Shown here: piece by piece, positions 44,573 to 54,295 of the stretch
Position numbering within the stretch: position 1 is the stretch's first letter
How the letters are laid out: each line of letters opens with the position of its first letter
Assembly: GCF_001426375.1 (NCBI RefSeq)
Contig: NZ_LMEO01000018.1
Coordinates: forward strand, 1 to 64,000
Length of the DNA stretch: 64,000 bases
Source: Paenibacillus sp. Root444D2
GTDB lineage: Bacteria; Bacillota; Bacilli; Paenibacillales; NBRC-103111
Reading direction: 5' to 3'
Notes under the pieces: generated by a model
Databases searched by the model: none
Seen by the model: only the letters and a program-made list of their open reading frames with translations
Told to the model about the DNA's origin: nothing
Position numbers and translations under genes: made by a program

Positions 44573-44610
44573 AAAACCCCTGCTTCCTTCGTCAAGGAAG
44601 CAGGGGTTTT
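44573..44610. terminator. Terminator of the aldehyde dehydrogenase/DUF779 operon
   Basis: Perfect 17-bp stem AAAACCCCTGCTTCCTT / AAGGAAGCAGGGGTTTT with a 4-nt loop, 20 bp past the DUF779 stop on the minus strand. Confidence 0.9.
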
Positions 44611-44630
44611 GATCCTACCCGATAAAAAAC

Positions 44631-44996
44631 TTAGAGACCCAGCACACGCCGTTCCTCATCCGAGAACATCCTCGAGCGAGTCAGAAAACGTCGCCCTTCT
44701 GGTCCCTCAAGCGAGAACATCCCGCCTCTGCCAGGCACCACATCGATGATGAGCATCGTATTCTTCCAATAGTCGTATTGCGGCTTGCTCATATAGAAGG
44801 GTGCGCCGCCTATATCCCCTAGCCATACGTCGCTGTCGCCGATAAGGAACTCCCCTTGCGCGTAGCACATCGGAGAGCTGCCATCGCAGCAACCGCCGGA
44901 TTGATGGAACATAACTGGGCCATGCTTGGCCTTTACGAGTTCGATTAGCTCTAGAGCGGCATCGGTAGCAACAACCTTGCTCACTTCTATCGTCAT
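44631..44996 (-). CDS. DUF779 protein, aldehyde dehydrogenase partner
   Basis: A 121-residue DUF779 protein. The conserved block MFHQSGGCCDGSSPMCY with its three Cys could bind a metal or take part in redox chemistry. It follows the aldehyde dehydrogenase gene by 12 bp and shares its terminator, the standard neighbourhood for this family. Its biochemical function has not been established as far as can be told here. Confidence 0.9.
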   Translation of the reverse strand: MTIEVSKVVATDAALELIELVKAKHGPVMFHQSGGCCDGSSPMCYAQGEFLIGDSDVWLGDIGGAPFYMSKPQYDYWKNTMLIIDVVPGRGGMFSLEGPEGRRFLTRSRMFSDEERRVLGL

Positions 44997-45008
44997 CGTG
45001 CGGCTCTC

Positions 45009-46529
45009 TTAGAAGAAGCCCAGTGCGTCAGGGCTGTAGCTAACGAGTAGATTTTTGGTTTGCTGGTAATGGGAGAGCATCATTTTGTGATTCTCACGGC
45101 CAATGCCCGAGCTCTTATAGCCGCCGAAGGCCGCATGGGCAGGATACGCATGGTAGCAATTCGTCCATACACGGCCTGCTTGAATGCTGCGCCCCATCCG
45201 GTAGGCTGTGTTCATGTCGCGCGTCCAAACGCCGGAGCCAAGGCCATAGAGCGTGTCATTCGCGATCGCCAGCGCCTCTTCCTGATTCTTGAACGTCGTA
45301 ACGGAAAGAACCGGTCCGAAAATCTCCTCTTGGAAGATTCTCATTTTGTTATGCCCCTTCAAAACGGTCGGCTGAATGTAGTAGCCCTCGGAAATATCTC
45401 CATCCACCTTTGCCCGACCGCCGCCGATCAAGCATTCAGCACCTTCCTCTGCACCGATATGGATATAGCTCATGATTTTCTCAACCTGCTCGGTTGAGGC
45501 TTGTGCGCCAATCATCGTTTCCGTATCCAGTGGGTTGCCCTGTTTGATGGCAGCGACTCGCTTCAAGGCTCTTTCCATAAATTGATCATAAATCGATTCC
45601 TGAATTAATGCGCGTGACGGGCTGGTACAGACTTCCCCTTGATTCAGGGCGAACATCGCAAAGCCTTCGATTGCTTTATTGAAGAAAGCATCATCACGTG
45701 CGACCACATCCTCAAAGAAAATGTTCGGCGACTTGCCGCCCAGCTCCAAGGTGACCGGTATCAGGTTTTGCGAAGCATACTGCATAATTAAGCGGCCTGT
45801 CGTCGTCTCGCCGGTAAAGGCGATTTTCGCGATCCGGCTGCTCGAGGCAAGCGGTTTACCGGCTTCAAGTCCGAAGCCGTTGACGATGTTGAGTACGCCC
45901 GGCGGCAGCAAATCTTGGATGAGCTCGATCAGTACCAGTATGGATGCCGGCGTTTGCTCAGCTGGCTTCAGAACGACCGCATTTCCGGCCGCAAGTGCCG
46001 GAGCAAGCTTCCACGTCGCCATAAGCAGTGGAAAGTTCCACGGTATAATCTGACCCACGACGCCAAGGGGTTCATTAAAATGGTAAGCCACCATATTATC
46101 ATCCAATTGGCTGAGCGAACCCTCCTGAGCGCGAATACATCCTGCAAAATAGCGAAAATGATCGATCGCCAGCGGCAGATCAGCCGCAAGCGTTTCCCGA
46201 ACTGGCTTTCCGTTATCCCAGGTCTCGGCAACCGCGAGCATTTCCAAATTCGCTTCCATGCGATCGGCAATTTTATTTAAAATGACGGCACGTTCCGCAA
46301 CGGAGGTGCGCCCCCATGCGTCCTTTGCAGCATGCGCGGCATTTAAAGCCAGCTCGATATCTTCTGAGGATGAGCGTGGAACCTCGCAGAAAACGCGGTT
46401 ATTTACTGGTGATGGATTGTCAAAGTATTGGCCCTTAATAGGCGCAATCCACTGTCCTCCGATGAAATTTTCGTACCGTTTTTTAAATGTAACCTTTGAA
46501 CCGTTTTGTCCAGGTTGTGCATAAATCAT
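45009..46529 (-). CDS. NAD(P)-dependent aldehyde dehydrogenase (AcoD/acetaldehyde type)
   Basis: A 506-residue aldehyde dehydrogenase oxidising aldehydes to acids. [10 protein letters not shown] carries the general-base Glu, and [13 protein letters not shown] the catalytic Cys near residue 300; [25 protein letters not shown] and the C-terminal [13 protein letters not shown] are family blocks. The pairing with DUF779, a sigma-54 promoter and a divergent AcoR-like activator fits the acetaldehyde dehydrogenases induced by ethanol or acetoin. AAGGAGG precedes the ATG. Confidence 0.95.
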   Translation of the reverse strand: MIYAQPGQNGSKVTFKKRYENFIGGQWIAPIKGQYFDNPSPVNNRVFCEVPRSSSEDIELALNAAHAAKDAWGRTSVAERAVILNKIADRMEANLEMLAVAETWDNGKPVRETLAADLPLAIDHFRYFAGCIRAQEGSLSQLDDNMVAYHFNEPLGVVGQIIPWNFPLLMATWKLAPALAAGNAVVLKPAEQTPASILVLIELIQDLLPPGVLNIVNGFGLEAGKPLASSSRIAKIAFTGETTTGRLIMQYASQNLIPVTLELGGKSPNIFFEDVVARDDAFFNKAIEGFAMFALNQGEVCTSPSRALIQESIYDQFMERALKRVAAIKQGNPLDTETMIGAQASTEQVEKIMSYIHIGAEEGAECLIGGGRAKVDGDISEGYYIQPTVLKGHNKMRIFQEEIFGPVLSVTTFKNQEEALAIANDTLYGLGSGVWTRDMNTAYRMGRSIQAGRVWTNCYHAYPAHAAFGGYKSSGIGRENHKMMLSHYQQTKNLLVSYSPDALGFF

Positions 46530-46568
46530 TTAGCTCAGCCTCCTTAAAATGGAATACGTTAAATAAAT

Positions 46569-46585
46569 AAGCAAGGATCGTGCCA
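46569..46585 (-). promoter_or_regulatory. Sigma-54 (-24/-12) promoter of the aldehyde dehydrogenase operon
   Basis: On the minus strand TGGCAC-GATCC-TTGCTT matches the sigma-54 consensus TGGCAC-n5-TTGCW exactly. The -12 GC is about 42 bp from the ATG. Confidence 0.92.
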
Positions 46586-46635
46586 ACCTATTGAATGCCG
46601 TCCAATAAGGCTCTGCGGTGAGCGCTTACTCGTTT

Positions 46636-46676
46636 TGTTCCGCTCTGAAACAACGGAAGTGTTTCACTTTGGGACA
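46636..46676 (-). promoter_or_regulatory. Tandem 17-bp enhancer sites for the sigma-54 activator
   Basis: Two near palindromes of form TGTYYC-n5-GRRACA lie at 46636-46652 and 46660-46676, with centres 24 bp apart, about 50-90 bp upstream of the -24 element. They are inferred binding sites of the AcoR-like activator encoded divergently. Confidence 0.7.
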
Positions 46677-46759
46677 TTCTTTCTTTCAGTACTCCATTAA
46701 TAAAAGCAACTATGATATGATCGGGTTAGGAAACCGATTGCAATGGAGGTGTTTTATTT

Positions 46760-48520
46760 TTGCTATCCGTGGAAAATAACTTTTTATCAGAAGCGGCGGC
46801 GTCATCTTGGAAGCGCTGTCACGAACTTGGTTTAATGCCCACCGACCCCATTGACGATAACATTCTAACCGGAAGCCACATGCAATCTCTATTAAGGCAA
46901 AACGAGCAAACCATTCATTACACGGAGCAAATATTCGAGCAAATGCACACAGGCATCAAGCAATCCGGCCAGATGGCGCTGCTAATCGATTCGGAGGGAA
47001 CCATTATTCACACGGTCGGAGACATCGATTTCTCCCGCCGAGCGTTAGCGGTTCAGCTGCAAGTAGGAGCAAATTGGGCCGAGAGAAGAAAAGGAACAAA
47101 TGCCATTGGTGTCGCCCTCGCAGAGAAAAAACCCGTCCGTGTGCATGCCGAAGAGCATTATTTCAACTCCAATCACTTTTTGACCTGCGCCTCGGCCCCC
47201 GTCTTCAATTCCATCGGCGAGCTGATCGGTATCATCAATATTAGCGGCAAACAAGAGAATTACCACGCCTATACGTTTACACTTGCCTGTATGGCAGCCC
47301 TTTCCTTGCAGAACAAAATTCTGCTGGAAGAGTCGAAGAAGGAGCATCTCATTACCCTCAGAGAACTCGAGCATTCCTCACTCAATCATCCTTTGCCGCT
47401 GCTCTCTCTAAGCCGGGATAACCGCATCCTTCGAGCTAATCATGCCGCCATCCGCATGGTTGGAAGTGATGCAATCGGCAAAGTGTTTACGAAGCTGGAA
47501 GGCTTTGCGGTCGAAACCATTCATAATGAGCATCAGAAGCTGTGGCAGTCCGTCTCCATTCAGAAGCAGGCAGCAAACGAGCAGCATTTGTATGCGTTTA
47601 GAGATATTATCGGCACGTGTCCGACCATCATACAGAAGAAAGAACTGGCCAAGAAGGCGGCTGCGACTGATTATCCAGTCTTATTACTAGGTGAAAGCGG
47701 CGTCGGAAAAGAATTGTTCGCGCAATCCATTCATACCGCTAGCCCCCGGTCGGCAGAGCCGTTCATTGCACTGAATTGCAGTGCCATCCCGGACAGCCTG
47801 ATCGAGAGTGAATTGTTCGGATACGCTCGCGGCGCCTTCACGGGAGCGAACAAAGACGGCAATGCCGGGAAATTCGAGGCCGCGCATAAGGGTACTATTT
47901 TTCTCGATGAAATAGGCGACATGCCGCTTCGTGCGCAGGCTGCTTTATTAAGAGTACTCCAGGAAGGCACGATTACTCCGGTAGGCAGCGCGAAGAGCAA
48001 AGCAATTAACATTAGAGTCATTGCAGCAACGAATAAGGACTTGGCCACGGAGATAAAGGCAGGCCGATTTCGGGCCGATCTGTATTACAGGTTGAAGGGG
48101 ATACATATTACGCTGCCGCCCTTACGGGAAAGAAGCGATATTTTGACATTAGCCGGGCATTTACTCCAAAAGCATGCTTCGCCCTGTCCATTCATAACGG
48201 AAACCGCGCAGCAGAAGCTATCAACCTACTGTTGGCCGGGCAATATAAGAGAGCTTAGCGGCATTCTTATGCAGGCGGTCTTCCTAGCTGGAGGACAGGC
48301 GATTGACGCTGAGCATCTATCGTTCGAAGAATCCGATGAGGCTGTGCAAGCAGGATCAGGCAAAGATCACCCACTTACACTGAAGGATGCAGAAATCACG
48401 GCGATCAAAAAGGCGCTGAAGGCCTCGGAATGGAACCTTAGCAAGGCCGCCGGTCATTTGAAAATCGGAAGAACGACGCTTTATCGCAAGATTGAGGAGT
48501 ACGGCATAACGTTATTTTAA
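46760..48520 (+). CDS. Sigma-54-dependent activator (AcoR-like)
   Basis: A 586-residue enhancer-binding protein. A sensor region (about 60-190, GAF-like: ANWAERRKGTNAIGVALAEKKPV) and a PAS-like segment (about 215-265) precede the AAA+ domain: Walker A GESGVGKELFAQ (about 312), sigma-54 loop GAFTGA (about 358), Walker B TIFLDEIGDM. The C-terminus is a Fis-type helix-turn-helix (LSKAAGHLKIGRTTLYRKI). Starts at TTG, 10 bp after GGAGG. It faces the aldehyde dehydrogenase operon with its sigma-54 promoter, which it surely drives; the signal is probably the aldehyde, alcohol or acetoin. Confidence 0.93.
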   Translation: MLSVENNFLSEAAASSWKRCHELGLMPTDPIDDNILTGSHMQSLLRQNEQTIHYTEQIFEQMHTGIKQSGQMALLIDSEGTIIHTVGDIDFSRRALAVQLQVGANWAERRKGTNAIGVALAEKKPVRVHAEEHYFNSNHFLTCASAPVFNSIGELIGIINISGKQENYHAYTFTLACMAALSLQNKILLEESKKEHLITLRELEHSSLNHPLPLLSLSRDNRILRANHAAIRMVGSDAIGKVFTKLEGFAVETIHNEHQKLWQSVSIQKQAANEQHLYAFRDIIGTCPTIIQKKELAKKAAATDYPVLLLGESGVGKELFAQSIHTASPRSAEPFIALNCSAIPDSLIESELFGYARGAFTGANKDGNAGKFEAAHKGTIFLDEIGDMPLRAQAALLRVLQEGTITPVGSAKSKAINIRVIAATNKDLATEIKAGRFRADLYYRLKGIHITLPPLRERSDILTLAGHLLQKHASPCPFITETAQQKLSTYCWPGNIRELSGILMQAVFLAGGQAIDAEHLSFEESDEAVQAGSGKDHPLTLKDAEITAIKKALKASEWNLSKAAGHLKIGRTTLYRKIEEYGITLF

Positions 48521-48638
48521 TGAAATATTAGCTAGACCTAGCGCCCTATCTCTTGGAGATTGGGTGTTTTTTTCATCGGTCTATCAATGGTATGATGGAG
48601 CCATATGGAAAGCATTTCCTAGGAAAGGAATATGGGTT

Positions 48639-49613
48639 ATGTCAAAAGCTGATCATATGCTTTCTATCCTGTGGTTGCTCAAATCTCAGAAGCGAATAAC
48701 AGGTAAGCAGCTTGCTGAGAAGTTGGAGATAAACATCAGAACCGTCTATCGATACATCGATGCTTTATGTGCCAGCGGAGTCCCGATTATTTCTGATTCC
48801 GGGCACAATGGCGGTTATAGCTTGCTCGGTCATTTCAATGAAGCTCCGCTTGTATTTGATCTAGATGAACAAAAAGCGTTAATTCACGCGGCCGCTTTTG
48901 CCCAGGAGGCGGGGTATCCGTTTGGAGAGAAATTAAGTCAGGCCGTCGCTAAGCTGAAAATGTATACCAATGAAACACAACGCCATCAAATCCATCTACA
49001 TGAGCAAGGTCTTGACGTCATTCTTCCCCAAGCTGATGCTTCGCAAGTATCCCTGCTTCAAGAAGTAGAAATGGCGGTGGCTCAGAGCGTTACGCTATTT
49101 ATGCATTATCAAAAAGGCTACGGATCTGTCACAGAAGCTCGTGATTTGGATCCTTACGGACTTGTTTGCTGGAAAAGCAAATGGTATGTGGTAGGTCATT
49201 GTCATCTTCGCAAAGAAATTCGAAGCTTTCGCATCGATCGTATTCGAAATTTGGAAACGACGGCGAAGACGTTTGAACGGCCTGCTGATTTCTCGGCGCG
49301 CCAATTTATCCTTTCAGGTGTGCTGCCTGATTCGGATAAGCCAGATGAGCTCATTTCTGTCAAAATTACAGGAAGAGAGCAAGCACTAGATGATCTTTGT
49401 GGTCATTGGTTTCTGGCCCATGCCTTGGTAGATCGTTCGCAGCTTGAAGTACATTTTAAACTGGAAGAGCGATACATCTTGTTTAATCTTCCCTACTTTC
49501 TTCTGACTTATGGGGGGACCCTTCGCATTAAAGAGCCGCAGCTGCTCCAAAACCAAATGATTGAGGTAACGAAAAATTTACACAATTATTATGCGGCTGC
49601 GCAGCTTGACTGA
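48639..49613 (+). CDS. WYL-domain transcriptional regulator (YafY-like)
   Basis: A 324-residue regulator: N-terminal HTH_11 (SILWLLKSQKRITGKQLAEKLEINIRTVYRYIDALCASGVPI), then a WYL domain (about 140-225, YGLVCWKSKWYVVGHCHLRKEIRSFRIDRI) and a C-terminal extension. The ATG at 48639 is chosen for the AAAGGA upstream; 25 upstream codons are open without support. It is followed by VOC and DinB genes on the same strand, which it may control; this trio is common near stress or resistance functions. Confidence 0.9.
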   Translation: MSKADHMLSILWLLKSQKRITGKQLAEKLEINIRTVYRYIDALCASGVPIISDSGHNGGYSLLGHFNEAPLVFDLDEQKALIHAAAFAQEAGYPFGEKLSQAVAKLKMYTNETQRHQIHLHEQGLDVILPQADASQVSLLQEVEMAVAQSVTLFMHYQKGYGSVTEARDLDPYGLVCWKSKWYVVGHCHLRKEIRSFRIDRIRNLETTAKTFERPADFSARQFILSGVLPDSDKPDELISVKITGREQALDDLCGHWFLAHALVDRSQLEVHFKLEERYILFNLPYFLLTYGGTLRIKEPQLLQNQMIEVTKNLHNYYAAAQLD

Positions 49614-49674
49614 CCGTTTCTGTCAGTGAAGATGGGCTACAATGGGTCTTAGGTGAAACCTAAGAGGAACGATC

Positions 49675-50070
49675 ATGAATTTATTACAAGTTCGTATTTT
49701 GGTAGATGATTTTCACAAAAGCGCAGCTTTTTATAGGGATCTATTAGAATTGAAAGCAGACTGGTATGAAGAGTCGATGGAGTACGCGTTGTTTAACACG
49801 GGCGCTGCTCGTATCGAGCTGCTGTCCCGCAAAGCCATGGGTGAAGCATTGGGCGAAGATTTGGGGCAAAACGGCAGCTATGCAACGAATTTTGTACTCA
49901 ATATTGAAGTTGAAAATATAGATGATACCTACCATCGTTTATCAGATAAAGGCATCAAATTCGTCAAAGAACCATTTCATCATCCGACATGGAATGGACG
50001 ACTTGCCCATTTTCGGGATGCAGATGGCACATTAATAGAACTCTATCAAGCAAATAAGAAGGAGGATTGA
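49675..50070 (+). CDS. VOC (glyoxalase/bleomycin-resistance-like) protein
   Basis: A 131-residue single-subunit VOC protein with both beta-alpha-beta modules: QVRILVDDFHKSAAFYRDLL at the start and the end FRDADGTLIELYQ, with the C-terminal Glu ligand. The first metal position is Arg rather than His (QVRIL), so metal binding may be incomplete. Five bp separate it from the DinB gene, and it follows the WYL regulator by 61 bp. Confidence 0.88.
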   Translation: MNLLQVRILVDDFHKSAAFYRDLLELKADWYEESMEYALFNTGAARIELLSRKAMGEALGEDLGQNGSYATNFVLNIEVENIDDTYHRLSDKGIKFVKEPFHHPTWNGRLAHFRDADGTLIELYQANKKED

Positions 50071-50074
50071 TCTG

Positions 50075-50584
50075 ATGTCTACTCAAATTCTCAAAAATTA
50101 CGAGTATCATGTATGGGCTAATAAGCGGGTTTTCACTCGTTTAAAGGAACTGCCGGAGGAAATTTTGCTGCAGGAGTTGAGCGATGTATTTCCAACCATA
50201 CATGCCGGCCTTGTGCACATCTACAGAGTGGATACTGTCTGGTTATCCGGCATGAAGGGAAACAGCTATGACCAAATCAGAGAGCTGCTCGTCAATGTTG
50301 AAGAAAAGACCAAAGGAAAAAGCTTGAAACAACTGGAGGCCGCTTTCTCAGAGCTTGCCGAGGCTTACAAAACCTTTCTGAATAGCGATGTCGATTGGCA
50401 AGCTATGAAAGACTTTCCGCATCCAACCTATGGCGTCCTGCATGCCAGCATTGAAGAGCTTATCCAGCACGTTGTTAATCACGGCACTTACCACCGCGGC
50501 AACATCACTTCTATGCTCCGTCAGCTCGGACATGCAGGTGTATCTAGTGATTATGTGTTTTACTTATATGATGTAAATAAGTGA
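50075..50584 (+). CDS. DinB-family protein
   Basis: A 169-residue four-helix DinB-fold protein. The three metal His are in GLVHIYRVDTVW (helix 2) and HVVNHGTYHRGNI (helix 4). Members include bacillithiol- or mycothiol-dependent transferases and uncharacterised damage-inducible proteins. GGAGG lies 9 bp upstream of the ATG; translation is probably coupled to the VOC gene. Confidence 0.9.
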   Translation: MSTQILKNYEYHVWANKRVFTRLKELPEEILLQELSDVFPTIHAGLVHIYRVDTVWLSGMKGNSYDQIRELLVNVEEKTKGKSLKQLEAAFSELAEAYKTFLNSDVDWQAMKDFPHPTYGVLHASIEELIQHVVNHGTYHRGNITSMLRQLGHAGVSSDYVFYLYDVNK

Positions 50585-50619
50585 AATAAGATCCGCTATC
50601 GAACTAACTAACTCTCTTT

Positions 50620-51609
50620 TTATAAAGTGGTATCATCAGCGATCGACGTTTCCATCAATTCCTTTACCTCTTTGAGGTCATTGGATTTGCCTAATGCCCA
50701 CATCAATTTCGGAACGATCGCTTCTTTATTCATATCCTTCGACGAAATAATCTGTTCTCTGCCTACTCTTCGCCCAACTTCATAAAGCGTCAAATCGCCG
50801 CCTTCTTCCAGACATTGTGTTGTAATGACAACAGCGACTCCAGCTTCTATAAGCTCAATGATTTTCGGAAGAAGGTTGCGACCTTGGGTAGGAACCCCTC
50901 CTAAACCAAAGCCTTCAATAATCACACCTCTATAGTGTTGTTTCAAATAGTCAAAAAGCTCAGGCTTCGTACCTGGATGCAGCTTTAGCAAAAAAACATC
51001 GGGACATAGCGCTATGTCCAGCTCTATCTCTTTATTGTGTACAGGTATACCAGACGAAGTGTACTTGATTTCATCGCCTTCAAAGTACGCCACATACGGA
51101 TGATTAATGCTTTCAAAGGCATCGTAACTGCGGGTTCTCACTTTCACGGCTCTTGTCCCGTTAATCACCTTGCCATCAAAAACTATAAATACACCGCCAA
51201 TGTCTTCACAGGCAAACTGGGCAGCGTTACGCATGTTTTGGATGGCATCAGTGTGGTTGTTGTGGATAGGAACCTGAGAACCTGTAATAACAACCGGCTT
51301 ACTCATATTTTGCAGCATATAGGAAAGCGCGGCTGATGTATAACTCATCGTATCCGTTCCATGCGTGATCACAAATCCGTCATAATCCTCATAATTCTTA
51401 TATACGGCTTCCGCGATGCGGACCCAAAATTCAGGCTGCATGTTCGTGCTGTCAATTTCCATCAGAACGCTACTGTCTACCTGATACAGGTGATTATGTG
51501 CCGGCAGATAGCTTATCAGTTCGTCGGCCGTCATCCCCGGGGTCAATCCATCTTCACCAACTACAGATGCAATGGTCCCACCCGTAGCTAACAAAAGTAT
51601 CTTTTTCAT
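50620..51609 (-). CDS. ansA: L-asparaginase, type I
   Basis: A 329-residue cytoplasmic asparaginase hydrolysing asparagine to aspartate and ammonia. The first threonine motif is [11 protein letters not shown] (Thr12) and the second [10 protein letters not shown] (Thr85-Asp86); the Lys of the catalytic set is in [12 protein letters not shown]. No signal peptide. It follows the glutamine-type ABC importer on the same strand but has a terminator in between, so it has its own or read-through expression. It extends the nitrogen theme of the neighbouring genes. Confidence 0.94.
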   Translation of the reverse strand: MKKILLLATGGTIASVVGEDGLTPGMTADELISYLPAHNHLYQVDSSVLMEIDSTNMQPEFWVRIAEAVYKNYEDYDGFVITHGTDTMSYTSAALSYMLQNMSKPVVITGSQVPIHNNHTDAIQNMRNAAQFACEDIGGVFIVFDGKVINGTRAVKVRTRSYDAFESINHPYVAYFEGDEIKYTSSGIPVHNKEIELDIALCPDVFLLKLHPGTKPELFDYLKQHYRGVIIEGFGLGGVPTQGRNLLPKIIELIEAGVAVVITTQCLEEGGDLTLYEVGRRVGREQIISSKDMNKEAIVPKLMWALGKSNDLKEVKELMETSIADDTTL

Positions 51610-51648
51610 AGAAATGTTCCTTTCGCATGGTATCCAGTTTCAAATATA

Positions 51649-51695
51649 GAAAACCTCTATCAAGGTCGTTCAAAAAAGAGCGACCTGCTAGAGGT
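51649..51695 (-). terminator. Terminator of the glnH-glnP-glnQ-like operon
   Basis: ACCTCTA-n-CAGGTCG / CGACCTTGATAGAGGT then TTTTC on the minus strand, with a T-rich loop. Confidence 0.8.
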
Positions 51696-51724
51696 GAGTT
51701 TATATAACCTTATTATAGATCCAA

Positions 51725-52447
51725 TTATAGGATTTTGCTAAGAAATGCTTGGGTACGTTCGTGTTTGGGGGAATCGAATAGTTCGGAAGGTGATCCTTCT
51801 TCTACGATATACCCTCCATCCATGAAGATGACACGATCTGCCACCTCGCGCGCGAAGCCCATTTCATGCGTTACGACGATCATGGTGATTCCTTCATGGG
51901 CTAAATCCTTCATCACTTGCAGCACCTCACCGACCATCTCGGGGTCTAAGGCCGAAGTCGGTTCATCGAATAACATCACACGCGGATTCATAGCCAGCGC
52001 ACGGGCAATAGCTACACGCTGCTGTTGTCCGCCAGACAACTGATCAGGGTACGCATCCCGCTTCCCGGCTAAGCCGACTTTGTTCAGCAGTTGCATGGCT
52101 TTTTGTTCATTTTGCTGCTTATCTGCCTTTTTGATGTGCTTAGGGGCCAGCATGATATTTTCCAATACGGTCAGATGCGGAAATAAGTTAAAGAGCTGAA
52201 AAACCATACCTACATTTTGGCGTAAATGATCGATATTCGTGTTAGGTGAAGTCACTTCGACATCACCGATCACAACTTTTCCAGACGTCACATCCTCAAG
52301 AAGATTCAGACAACGCAGGAATGTACTCTTTCCTGATCCAGAGGGTCCAATCACGCAAACCACTTCTTTCTCTTGGATCGTAGTTGAAATATCTTTCAGC
52401 ACTTCGTTCGTACCGAATTTCTTTTTCAAGTTTTGTACGACGATCAT
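51725..52447 (-). CDS. glnQ: Polar amino acid ABC importer, ATPase subunit
   Basis: A 240-residue ATPase of the GlnQ/HisP group: Walker [10 protein letters not shown], signature [19 protein letters not shown], Walker [15 protein letters not shown]. Overlaps the permease stop by four bases (ATGA). With the permease and binding protein it forms a complete importer. Confidence 0.94.
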   Translation of the reverse strand: MIVVQNLKKKFGTNEVLKDISTTIQEKEVVCVIGPSGSGKSTFLRCLNLLEDVTSGKVVIGDVEVTSPNTNIDHLRQNVGMVFQLFNLFPHLTVLENIMLAPKHIKKADKQQNEQKAMQLLNKVGLAGKRDAYPDQLSGGQQQRVAIARALAMNPRVMLFDEPTSALDPEMVGEVLQVMKDLAHEGITMIVVTHEMGFAREVADRVIFMDGGYIVEEGSPSELFDSPKHERTQAFLSKIL

Positions 52448-53100
52448 TTGGAAGCATACCTCCTCTCAAATACGCGAGCTAAGCGGGATAAAGCATAGAT
52501 GATAATAAAGTAAATGACACCTACAACTCCCCAGATCTCAAAAGCACGATAGTTGGCAGAGATAATAATCTCCCCGCTCTGTGTCAACTCACTAATTCCG
52601 ATGACGGACAAAAGGGAAGTATCCTTAATACTTACAATGAATTGATTGACGAAAGCAGGTATCATCCGGCGAATGGCTTGTGGTAAAATGACCAATCGCA
52701 TCGTTAGCCATTTACTAAGCCCCAACGAGCGTGCCGCTTCCATCTGTCCCTTGTTAATTGAGTTAATGCCCCCACGGAAAATCTCAGCTATATAAGCACC
52801 AGCATTTAAGCTAATGGCAATAATACCTGCAGTCTCTGCCGGTATCCGAATATCAAAGAAAGCGGGTATACCAAAATACTCAAAGAAGACCTGAACTAAC
52901 AGTGGTGTTCCCCGAATGATATCAACATAAGAAGAAGCAATACCCCGAAGAATTTTACTAGAAGAAACATTCATCAAACCCGTAATTAAACCAATAAGAA
53001 AAGCGATCGGTAAAGAGATGATAACAATTTTAAAGGTAATTAAAGCGCCTTTCAGCAGCATGGGTAGTGCATCTAAAATAACCTGCAACGAGGAAGTCAC
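52444..53100 (-). CDS. glnP: Polar amino acid ABC importer, permease subunit
   Basis: A 218-residue HisM/GlnP-type permease with about five helices. The ATPase-contact loop is [30 protein letters not shown] single permease gene suggests a homodimer. Preceded by an intercistronic hairpin that separates it from the highly expressed binding protein. Confidence 0.92.
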   Translation of the reverse strand: MTSSLQVILDALPMLLKGALITFKIVIISLPIAFLIGLITGLMNVSSSKILRGIASSYVDIIRGTPLLVQVFFEYFGIPAFFDIRIPAETAGIIAISLNAGAYIAEIFRGGINSINKGQMEAARSLGLSKWLTMRLVILPQAIRRMIPAFVNQFIVSIKDTSLLSVIGISELTQSGEIIISANYRAFEIWGVVGVIYFIIIYALSRLARVFERRYASK

Positions 53101-53139
53101 CGGATCCCAACCCTTCCTTTTTAATGGAATTCATAATGA

Positions 53140-53187
53140 CGCTAACCTTCTGAGGCCCATCGAACATTGGGTGACAAAAGGTTAGCG
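53140..53187 (-). repeat. Intercistronic hairpin between binding protein and permease genes
   Basis: Perfect 10-bp stem CGCTAACCTT / AAGGTTAGCG, with a second GCCCAT/ATTGGGT pairing inside, and no T run. It probably stabilises the binding protein message or partly stops transcription, giving more binding protein than permease. Confidence 0.65.
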
Positions 53188-53197
53188 CTTGTGTTAT

Positions 53198-54007
53198 CTA
53201 TTTAGTGGATTTTCCCATATAAGTGCTGATAATTTCATCGTATTTTCCGTTAGCTTTTACCTTTTTGATTCCATCATTAATTTTTTTCATCAATTCTTCG
53301 TTTTCCTTACTCACCGCAATACCATAGTTATCGCCGTTCAAACGATCCCCAACAATTTTCAGCTTGGAATTCGGATCAACTGCAATCTTATACGAGATCA
53401 CCGGAAAGTCTTCAATCGTTACATCGGCGTTTTTATTGGCGACTTCTTGATACATGGCCGGACTATCATCGAAATACTTCACTGTAGCGCCATATTTTTT
53501 ACCATATTCATCTGCTTGTTTTGCTCCGGAAGTACCTTTTTTAATGGCAATGACTTTCCCCTTCAAGTCTTCAGGCGTTTTGATTGTTGTATTATCTTCT
53601 CGGACGATTAGCGAAAGTCCGGCTGTGTAATACGGATCCGAAAGGGCAACAACCTGTTTACGTTCGTCCGTAATACTGATGCCGGCAATAGCGCCATCCA
53701 ATTGTTTGGATGTAATAGCAGGTATAATTCCTTTAAAATTCATAGGTTTTAATTCAACTTCAAATCCCTCTTCTTTGGCAATTGCGTTGATTAAATCAAT
53801 ATCTATTCCAATGTACTTGCCATCTTTTTGAAACTCGAAAGGGGGATACGTCGCATCCGTACCGAACGTGTATTTCTTAACTGCTGCTGCTGTTTGTGCA
53901 GGTTGTGTAGTCTGCGTAGACTTATTATCCGTAGTTGCACCATTTCCACAAGCACTAAGTGTTAAAGCTATAACCGTTCCAAGTACTACTGATAAACCTT
54001 TTTTCAT
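53198..54007 (-). CDS. glnH: Polar amino acid ABC importer, binding lipoprotein
   Basis: A 269-residue lipoprotein: signal with lipobox ALTLSACG, a short Thr/Gln linker, then a bacterial SBP family 3 domain (YTFGTDATYPPFEFQKDGKYIGIDIDL, MNFKGIIPAITSKQLDGAIAGISIT, TDERKQVVALSDPYY). The second lobe has IAIKKGTSGAKQADE. Glutamine is the most likely ligand, from the adjacent GlnKL-like regulators; other polar amino acids cannot be excluded. Confidence 0.92.
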   Translation of the reverse strand: MKKGLSVVLGTVIALTLSACGNGATTDNKSTQTTQPAQTAAAVKKYTFGTDATYPPFEFQKDGKYIGIDIDLINAIAKEEGFEVELKPMNFKGIIPAITSKQLDGAIAGISITDERKQVVALSDPYYTAGLSLIVREDNTTIKTPEDLKGKVIAIKKGTSGAKQADEYGKKYGATVKYFDDSPAMYQEVANKNADVTIEDFPVISYKIAVDPNSKLKIVGDRLNGDNYGIAVSKENEELMKKINDGIKKVKANGKYDEIISTYMGKSTK

Positions 54008-54295
54008 GTAAGAACCCCTTTTCTTCTATTAAATTTGAGATCGATTAATTTGATCACTTTGTAATTACATACTACTTCCCGCTCTACAGCAACATACAGA
54101 ATCCTACAAAAACAATTACATGACATGAAAATATAGTTTACATCCGCGACTAGTAATTTCATTAGAAAATTTTGTATCCGATTACATTTCGTATGGGTAT
54201 CTATTTCATGTGATGATATATCACAACGAAATAAAAAAAGGAATCCAAACCTCCAGTCCTTACTATCTCCAGACTTGAGAGGTTGAATTCCTTAC
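54008..54295. promoter_or_regulatory. Control region of the glutamine-type importer
   Basis: On the minus strand TTTTGT-AGGA-TTCTGT (54111-54096) closely matches the Bacillus GlnL direct repeat TTTTGT-n4-TTTTGT, about 90-105 bp before the binding protein ATG. Further up lies a perfect palindrome TGTGAT-GATAT-ATCACA (54209-54225) of unknown meaning. Confidence 0.55.
54233..54292 (-). terminator. Terminator of the glnK-glnL-like operon
   Basis: AAGGAAT-n-CAACCTC / GAGGTTTGGATTCCTT followed by seven T on the minus strand. Confidence 0.85.

Noticed and set aside
44246..44749. 167-codon plus-strand frame starting like ATP synthase gamma
   Set aside because: Only the first 30 codons are atpG-like; the rest is repeat, a terminator hairpin and antisense of the DUF779 gene.
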